A stretch of 24,263 bases of DNA from Stereum hirsutum FP-91666 SS1 (taxonomy: Eukaryota; Basidiomycota; Agaricomycetes; Russulales; Stereaceae). Positions 18,714 to 24,263 of this stretch are shown in pieces. The first letter of the stretch is position 1. Every line of letters begins with the position of its first letter. Where the stretch lies: NCBI RefSeq assembly GCF_000264905.1, contig NW_006763138.1:356000-380262 (forward strand). Direction: 5' to 3'. The notes beneath the pieces were generated by a model. It made no database searches. It saw nothing but the letters and a program-made list of their open reading frames with translations, and was not told where the DNA came from. The translations under genes were made by a program, and so were the position numbers.

Positions 18714-21126
18714 ATGGCCGCTCCACACACCTGTGCTGATACAAAGACAAACGGACAGCCATGCCCATGTCAACGATTCAAAAAGCCGTTAACTCCACTA
18801 GACTCTGAGCCCGAACTATGTCTCGACTGTCTCCATATTGAGAGTGCTCATCCTCTAGAAAACGAGTTAACTTCTAGCGATAACTAGTTGACCTAGAGAA
18901 TTCTCAAAAATGTGCACTCTGCTGTGAATGTATTACACCTTGAGGATGTGGTGTCCCCGGAGGACGCAAAGGCAAAAGCGCTCTTGAGGTTTCGCCCTAC
19001 AAAAGGAAGTGACAATGCTGCCACTTCAGGCTCTTCGAGTAAGGCATCAGGGTCAGGGAAGCGTACATCCGAGGGAAAGTAAAAGGGAAAGGTGACTGAT
19101 TGTCTTACGGAAGAGTCTGCATGGTGATACTGATTTTTGAGCCACCGCCACCTGATCCTCCTACAGCAAAATAAGTCGAGTGGCGATGAACCTTGGATCA
19201 AGATTGGGACTGTAATTTTTATTGGACTCGTGGTTCCACTACGGCTCTGCAGCACAGCCCGTAGCACTGTGCTCGGACTCTATCTACTTACCGTAAATAC
19301 TGGGCGACGTGTCGAATGCTATTCCCACAACTTTGATCCCCCCTTCTCGAGTGATCTCCCACCTAAGAATATCTTTCAACAGTTATATTTCCTAATAGCT
19401 TAGAAGAGGTGAGCATTGCTTTCTGGATATCAAGCTTACCGAGATTTAAGCTGAAGACTTCTCATTTCTCTAGCGTGTCGAGGGTGACAATGACGAAGCA
19501 TACAAATGCAAATATTTGTCTCCCAATGCATGTCTATCCCTTCGGAAGGCAGGGTTGCTGCAAGATCTCAACAATACCAAAGCAAAGACACTTCGCTTCA
19601 AATTCTCTCAACACCAACTTCATGAGGCGGTTGTTTCCAAATGTGTTTGGGTTCATTGAGAAGGAGATGAGTGATGCTGTTGAGAGTAGTGACATATTGC
19701 GGGCATTTATGGTGAGAAATGAGGGCTCACGAGAGAAGGTTATGGTCTTGAAGAAGGAATTGGTGACCGGACAGGACCTGAGGATGGCGAATACACCAGA
19801 TGGATGGGGTTGAAAAGATCAGACGCTCTACTTCGGTAATTTCTACTTTTCTTGACTGTCGTGCCACAGGTTCCATATCGTTAACACAATCACTCTCAGT
19901 CCTACGCAAAACAATCCCTGATCATATCTGGTGGAGCATCACAGATGATGACTCCTGGGACTTAAAGACCCTCAAAGTGTACGATCGTGTTACAGGCCTC
20001 TTCGAGAAGAAAACAGCGACGTCCTTGAAAAGGGTAGCTGGCGGATTGGGAGGTGCGAAGAGCTTGAGGAAGCGGAAGGGGAAGGAGAAGACAAATGCTA
20101 AGGCAAGGGCAAAGGCACAGAAGGATGTTAAGGGCAAGGGGAAAGCAAAGGGGAAAGCAAGAGTCGTGGATTCGGAGTCAGAGGACACCAGCAGTAGCGA
20201 GATGGGAGGTGAGACAGGGGATGAATTGCCATCAGAGTCGACAAAGGTCTCTTCACGTGGTACGTCTTTATGCTTTTTAGAAAACAACCTTGCGATGCTG
20301 AAGAGGCTACAATTTGCAGGAAACCGATACCAAAGAAGAGTTCCCATTGAACTTCACAGGCAATTGAGCTGTTGTCGGTATGTTTTCAGCCTGCTAATAC
20401 CTTTCCTTCCTGTCAGCTGAAGCATGTCTTTTGACAAAGGATAACAAGATTGACAATGACGATGTAGAGATTCTTGAGGCCGATCCTTCCACCACGCCAC
20501 CCGACCTGCCCACCACATCCATTCCCTCCACATTCCCTGCGCCTGCTGCCACTGCGTCCTCGTCGGCCTCGGTCTTGATGTCTCATTTAACAGGGCCCTC
20601 GTTGGATGTTCCTACTTCGCTTCATGTAAACCCATCGTCTATGCCCATCACCGTCAGCCAACAACCTGTGTCATCCCTCATGTTCCACACTGGTATCTCA
20701 TCGTTATTGTCATCAAGCTCAGCTGCAGCTGTCGTCAGTAATCTATCATCTTTGCCCGTCACCGCCAACCAACAACTCGCCTCATCCTCCATACTCCCCA
20801 CTGGTGTCCCGTCGTCATTGTCATCGAGCTCGGCTGCCACCAGTACACCTATGCCATCACCAAATGGTCTATATCTTCCTGGTGGTTTAATGACCCAAGC
20901 CTCACACCACTACTCTCCGAGGCAGCAGCTGTGTGACTCACCGTGGTTCTGCCGTAATACGGGCCCATCGTATGGGACAGTCATATCTGGCTCACCTCTA
21001 GTATCTACCCCTTCGACCTTAAGTAGCCGTCCCACCAGTTCATGTCCGGGAGATAAGAAGAAACCCAGGTTTGGTTTTCATGATCCCAGAAAACCGAACA
21101 ACAACCCTTGGAAAAAGGAGAACTAG
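18714..21126 (+). pseudogene. Cysteine-cluster protein of a transposon-linked family
   Basis: ATG at 18714. The N-terminus has the spacing C..T..G..CPC..F....LCLDCLH..S.HP, a probable zinc-binding cluster seen in many repetitive agaricomycete proteins. After two close TAG stops (about 18883-18895) the same frame continues with LEDVVSPEDAKAKALLRFRP, then TAA near 19080. Later pieces include IKIGTVIFIGLVVP, RRLFPNVFGFIEKEM and VMVLKKELVTGQDL. A TGA then precedes KDQTLYF, which intron 19836-19899 (GTAATT..TCAG, 64 nt) joins in phase to VLRKTIPDHIWWSI. A Lys/Gly/Ala-rich basic region follows, then an acidic Ser stretch, a Ser/Pro/Thr-rich region (20431-21000) and a C-terminus with KPRFGFHDPRKPNNNPW. 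At least four in-frame stops make it a decayed copy. Function is not known to me. Confidence 0.6.
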
Positions 21127-21304
21127 AGTTGTTGATGTTCACGCCAACGTCTCCCCTCTTTGCAAGTAGATAGACAACCAAAAATGAAGGCTTCATCTTC
21201 ATACTTCTCTTCTTTTCTCAATGCTACACAGGGAATAAAACGAGTACAGTACCTGTACTCTTGACCACGAGTATGGATGTCTGCAAGTACGGATAGAGGA
21301 GAGT

Positions 21305-21319
21305 ACAGGTACTTGTGAC
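21305..21319 (+). repeat. 15 bp motif inverted with 22229-22243
   Basis: ACAGGTACTTGTGAC here and GTCACAAGTACCTGT at 22229-22243, exact inverted copies about 900 bp apart. Further GTAC-rich copies flank each. They may be subterminal repeats of a small DNA element. Confidence 0.5.
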
Positions 21320-21903
21320 TAAGGAGGTATCTGCAAATACTTCCATAGCAGATATAGTTTTTTTTTGATTTATTGACATAGCATAGGTGTAACACCCTTT
21401 TTGTTGGGGTGTAGTGTTTTAATTTAAGTTTTGTAGTCTTCAGTTAGGGTGGGTCATCTTATCTTATCATTCCAGTATTTGCGGGGATTTTCTGCATGTA
21501 TTTACTTGCTCAGCCACTTTGGCTAGTAATCATTGTCATACTATCATCTGGTTTATCTCCATTTCCCTTTTTGTTTTTCTTGTTGACATGAACATCTCAG
21601 TCAGGCATTATGTAGACCATGGATGGCCTTGCCATAGTATCAGAGGATTGGCAGGACACTATGTATCCCTTCAACCGTGCTAGCCTGAGTGTATGTACCT
21701 CCATCATGGTGCCAGCATGCAAGCATAGTCCCCGATGAACTGTGAGGGGCTCCCTTCCTTACTCTTCTCATATTTCTCACTGAGAGGAGCCCTTGAGTGT
21801 GAAGGTCTTTTCTAATATCTCTTCATGTCCCACTACACCCAACACAAACAATTTGGACCTTTGTAAGGTGTGCGGCCCAAAGTGCATCACAGTAGGCCAG
21901 GTC

Positions 21904-22090
21904 AGGCTAGGTTATGTTCTTCATCGGCGAGCAGGCAGTCACCAGCGTCGAGCATACTGTACCCTAGGCTAGGCTGGGCTAGGTCATGATCTTTATTAGT
22001 GAGCAGACTGCCATCAACATTGAATATCCCCTGCTCTAGCTTAAACTACTAGGTTAGGTTATGTTCTCTATTAGCACACATCAAGGTGCC
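21904..22090 (+). repeat. Degenerate tandem repeat, 72-75 bp period
   Basis: Unit starts at 21904, 21976 and 22051 share (A/G)GG(C/T)TAGGTTATGTTCT followed by a (T/A)T(C/T)(A/T)TTAG-type segment. The third unit is partial. Between units the AGGCTAGGCT motif is repeated. Confidence 0.65.
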
Positions 22091-22469
22091 CTACCTGATA
22101 TGCAGAAAATCACATGACTTCTAACTTTATTTTTCAAACTGATATATTGATGCATTAATGACCTACTCTAATCAAGTCATGTTAAATTCAAAATAATTAT
22201 GATAATTGTCTGATAAATGCACAAGTATGTCACAAGTACCTGTGGTCACAAGTACGAGTACCTCTACTCTTGCCTCCCTTGCATCCTTGTCTCTGTACCT
22301 CATCTCTGTGTCTGTGTCTGTGTGTCCTGGGCCATTAGCCCCTCCCTGAGCTTCTATTCCTGACACCTTGAAAAGTAGGTACTACTGTGTTTATGTACTT
22401 GCACTCATCTGATGTGTTGTAGGACTCCTGTTCGGGGCACGGTCCCCAACCTGACCAACTCTGAGAGCG

Positions 22470-22635
22470 AAAGCGAAGAGTGGCGGATCCCGAGGCGCGG
22501 AATCCGGCCCTCTGCGGCCCGCTTGGTGGCGAAATAACTAAAGTCATAACTCTGCAGTAAGTGGTCCTATCAGCCCCGGAAAAATAGCTAAAATATCAGA
22601 GAAATCCGCTCTGTCTCGTCGTTATACTCTGGACA
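22470..22635 (+). repeat. Left terminal inverted repeat
   Basis: Reverse complement of 23832-23995 with scattered mismatches and small indels. Similarity ends inward at GGACA. Confidence 0.75.
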
Positions 22636-22740
22636 AGTCGGCGATCCGATTACACGACCTCAGTACCAACAGCATGCCAGTACACCTTTCTTCTTCTTGT
22701 TTTTGTCTACTTGACGACTGACAGTTAATCCTCACAGTCC

Positions 22741-23807
22741 ATGGAGGTTGTGACTGATCTCGAAGACAACGATGAGCCCCTTGTCGCCTCTGCGGCTCCA
22801 CCCCTGCCTCTACCTCCCCAACCTCCTTTGTCAATCTCAATTGGTTCCATCAAGTTCCCACCATGCAACATTGAGCTTGTCCTCCCGGCACCTGGTCGCC
22901 GCTTCCTATCCCTTAGAGCCCAACCGCAGCCCATGCAAGATGTATTCGAGCCGGCCCTTGACAACCGGGCATGCGACATACGGTGTTGACGCATTCCCTG
23001 ATCGTCATACAAGGGCTGATATGAAGGTTAGAGCCCTTCTTGCTGCCCTTCAAGGTATGAGTCATCACGACGTTGAGACTCGTATCTGGAACAATCCTGT
23101 TTATACGTGGTTGTTTGGATCTTTAGTGTGTCCCTTTGCATCTGTATTGGCCAGACAGTGTCGTGCTGGACGAGTTCGACTTGCCAAAAAAGGCTACAGA
23201 ACGTGTGCATGAGGTTTTCTGCCTGACTGCCGTGTGCACTCATCTGTACCCCCTCAGCTCCAATGGTGTACGTTTTCCATTCTAACATGTCTTCTAACTT
23301 CTAACACCCACCATTGGTAGAAACTCGATCAAACCCGATCCTTCTACCACCAATCCATTCTTTCAACATTTCATAAGAAGTTTCTATCCCGTTCTCTGAA
23401 CTTCCTTGAGATACATTCTTGCGAGCTCAGAATCGCTCGTTCCGAGGATGACGCTACACCGGTGCATGTCCCTGGCCCTATGATTGTATTTGTTGCCATT
23501 GCGGTAAGTCTTCACTTGTTCATGTTCATGTTCTGTTCTGGGGCCTTATTCATGTTTTAGGTTTATGCTTCCCTGATCGAGTGGAGGAATGGTCATCACG
23601 CCGCGATTGAGTTCTCCCGTGACAATTTCAACCACACCTACATGCAGTATTGCAAGCGGTTTGAAGATCTTCGTGAGAGGTTTGGCGTTGATGTCTATTG
23701 CCAGTACCTGTTCCTTTTCATGTTGCACGTATTAATCATGTACCGTTACCAGGGCTTTTGACTCCGATGACGACATCTCTATCGATGCTGATGATGATTG
23801 GCTTTGA
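22741..23807 (+). pseudogene. Spliced gene inside the inverted-repeat element
   Basis: ATG at 22741 (MEVVTDLEDNDEPLV). A Pro/Leu-rich N-terminus leads to QDVFEPALDNRACDIR. The reading continues only after a one-base shift near 22983 (VDAFPDRHTRADMKV), and a second shift lies near 23130 before WPDSVVLDEFDLPKK. Introns 23268-23320 (53 nt), 23504-23560 (57 nt) and 23704-23752 (49 nt) all have GT..AG ends and keep phase, giving ..LSSNG|KLDQTRSFYHQ, ..FVAIA|VYASLIEWRNG and ..VYCQ|AFDSDDDISIDADDDWL, stop at 23805-23807. The helical region with P..I..VAIA.YASLIEW..G..A.IEFS resembles DUF6532, an uncharacterised agaricomycete domain frequent in repeats; this is tentative. The two shifts could instead be very short introns or a wrong gene model. 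Confidence 0.5.
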
Positions 23808-23831
23808 TTACTTCGCGATTTGCGGCTCATG

Positions 23832-23995
23832 TGTCCGGAGTATTACGACGAGACAGAGGGAATTTTCCTGATATTTTAGCAATTTTTCCGGGACTGATAG
23901 GACCACTTACTGCAGAGTTATGACTTTAGTTATATCGCCAGCCAGCGGGCCGCAGAGGGCCGGATTCCGCGCCTCGGTTCCGCGCCTCTGCGTCC
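23832..23995 (-). repeat. Right terminal inverted repeat
   Basis: Partner of 22470-22635. The outer end carries CCGCGCCTCGGTTCCGCGCCTC, a local duplication absent from the left arm. Confidence 0.75.
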
Positions 23996-24084
23996 CGTTT
24001 AGGCAGGTAGTTTTCCAACTGTATAGTAGACCGGTAAGCGCCGGAGCGCGTCCTTTTAACTTGTGGGAAGCGTCCTTGTCTCTT

Positions 24085-24193
24085 TATCATTGACAGTGAC
24101 GCTTCTCACAGGTGAGTCTTACTATAGATTTCGTCTCTTTCTTTTTCTATTACTTTGTGAGGGCAATATCATTGACAGTGACGCTTCTCACAG
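24085..24193 (+). repeat. 27 bp direct repeat with intron-like spacing
   Basis: TATCATTGACAGTGACGCTTCTCACAG occurs exactly at 24085-24111 and 24167-24193, an 82 bp period. The first copy is followed by GTGAGT (strong donor) and the second ends in CTCACAG (good acceptor), so 24112-24193 reads as an 82 nt intron. There is no long ORF around it within the window, so the splice reading is unconfirmed. Confidence 0.6.
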
Positions 24194-24263
24194 TCGTTCT
24201 TCGAGTGCTCGATTATCTGCGCCTCACAGGTTATGGGCCCTGCGCTTTAAATCGCCTCAGAAC

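Larger units (their letters stand above)
21127..22469. other. Gene-poor stretch with degenerate repeats
   Basis: No credible gene. It contains tandem and inverted copies of GTACCTGTACTC / GTCACAAGTAC motifs at 21240-21320 and 22229-22270, a three-unit degenerate repeat (21904-22090) and a TCTGTG microsatellite near 22303-22325. It could be one non-autonomous element of about 1 kb bounded by the GTCACAAGTACCTGT motifs. Confidence 0.4.
22470..23995. mobile_element. ~1.5 kb inverted-repeat element with a gene inside
   Basis: Two ~165 bp inverted repeats (22470-22635 and 23832-23995) share long blocks: GAGGCGCGGAATCCGGCC, AACTAAAGTCATAACTCTGC, GTGGTCCTATCAG and CTCTGTCTCGTCGT. They enclose one spliced plus-strand gene and no transposase. 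This fits a non-autonomous DNA transposon carrying a gene. Outer limits are uncertain by some 15 bp, and no target duplication was identified. The right arm has a duplicated CCGCGCCTC at its outer end. Confidence 0.7.

Noticed and set aside
19922..20347. Minus-strand ORF, Lys-poor and Phe/Ala-rich
   Set aside because: It is a shadow of the Lys/Gly-rich plus-strand exon, which splices in phase.
1..24263. tRNA, rRNA and CRISPR arrays
   Set aside because: No cloverleaf-like or rRNA-like conserved segment and no regularly spaced repeat array was seen.

Overview
This window looks like a transposon-dense, heterochromatin-like stretch of an agaricomycete (mushroom-type basidiomycete) genome. The clues are short introns of about 50-80 nt with GT..AG ends, a chromodomain LTR retrotransposon, a TET/JBP-like oxygenase fragment, and several protein families that I know only as repetitive, transposon-linked genes in Agaricomycetes. 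I see no confident single-copy host gene, tRNA, rRNA or CRISPR. Family names rest on motif recognition by eye, with no database search.

Layout. 1-645 has no gene. 646-1036 is one arm of a ~390 bp inverted repeat whose partner is 18185-18575. 1051-13078 is a minus-strand Ty3/Gypsy chromovirus. It has a full 762 bp 5' LTR (12317-13078), gag (12297-11594, continuing 7820-6823), pol with protease, RT, RNase H, integrase and chromodomain (about 6866-3066), then an unexpected third ORF ending in a CCHC zinc knuckle (2964-1172), and only 85 bp of the 3' LTR (1051-1135). The LTR carries a TATA box and a presumptive transcript 5' end that is complementary to the primer-binding site, which is the arrangement of self-priming Tf1/sushi elements. 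Two identical polypurine tracts bracket the third ORF.

Nested in gag is a 3769 bp Tc1/mariner-type DNA transposon (7823-11591) with 48 bp perfect terminal inverted repeats and a TA target duplication. Removing it on paper restores the gag frame. It carries a transposase (11266-10139) and a second, unrelated gene (9957-8265). Each has one visible disabling lesion.

13079-18180 holds a small minus-strand gene cut by the LTR, plus-strand exons of unknown function (14125-15422), a degenerate TET/JBP-like dioxygenase (about 17766-16183, minus) whose HxD iron motif reads YxD, and a Tc1-like helix-turn-helix remnant (18117-17771). After the right arm of the inverted repeat comes a decayed plus-strand gene with an N-terminal cysteine cluster (18714-21126), then a gene-poor stretch with degenerate repeats (21127-22469). 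Next is a ~1.5 kb element with ~165 bp terminal inverted repeats (22470-23995) enclosing a spliced plus-strand gene. The window ends with a 27 bp direct repeat shaped like a duplication-born intron.

How the parts relate. The order of events readable from nesting is: the chromovirus interrupted an older gene near 13.1 kb; the Tc1/mariner element later landed in gag; and many codons in gag, pol and ORF3 then changed by C-to-T or G-to-A, mostly apparent CGA to TGA, CAG to TAG and TGG to TGA/TAG. That pattern fits cytosine deamination of methylated repeats.
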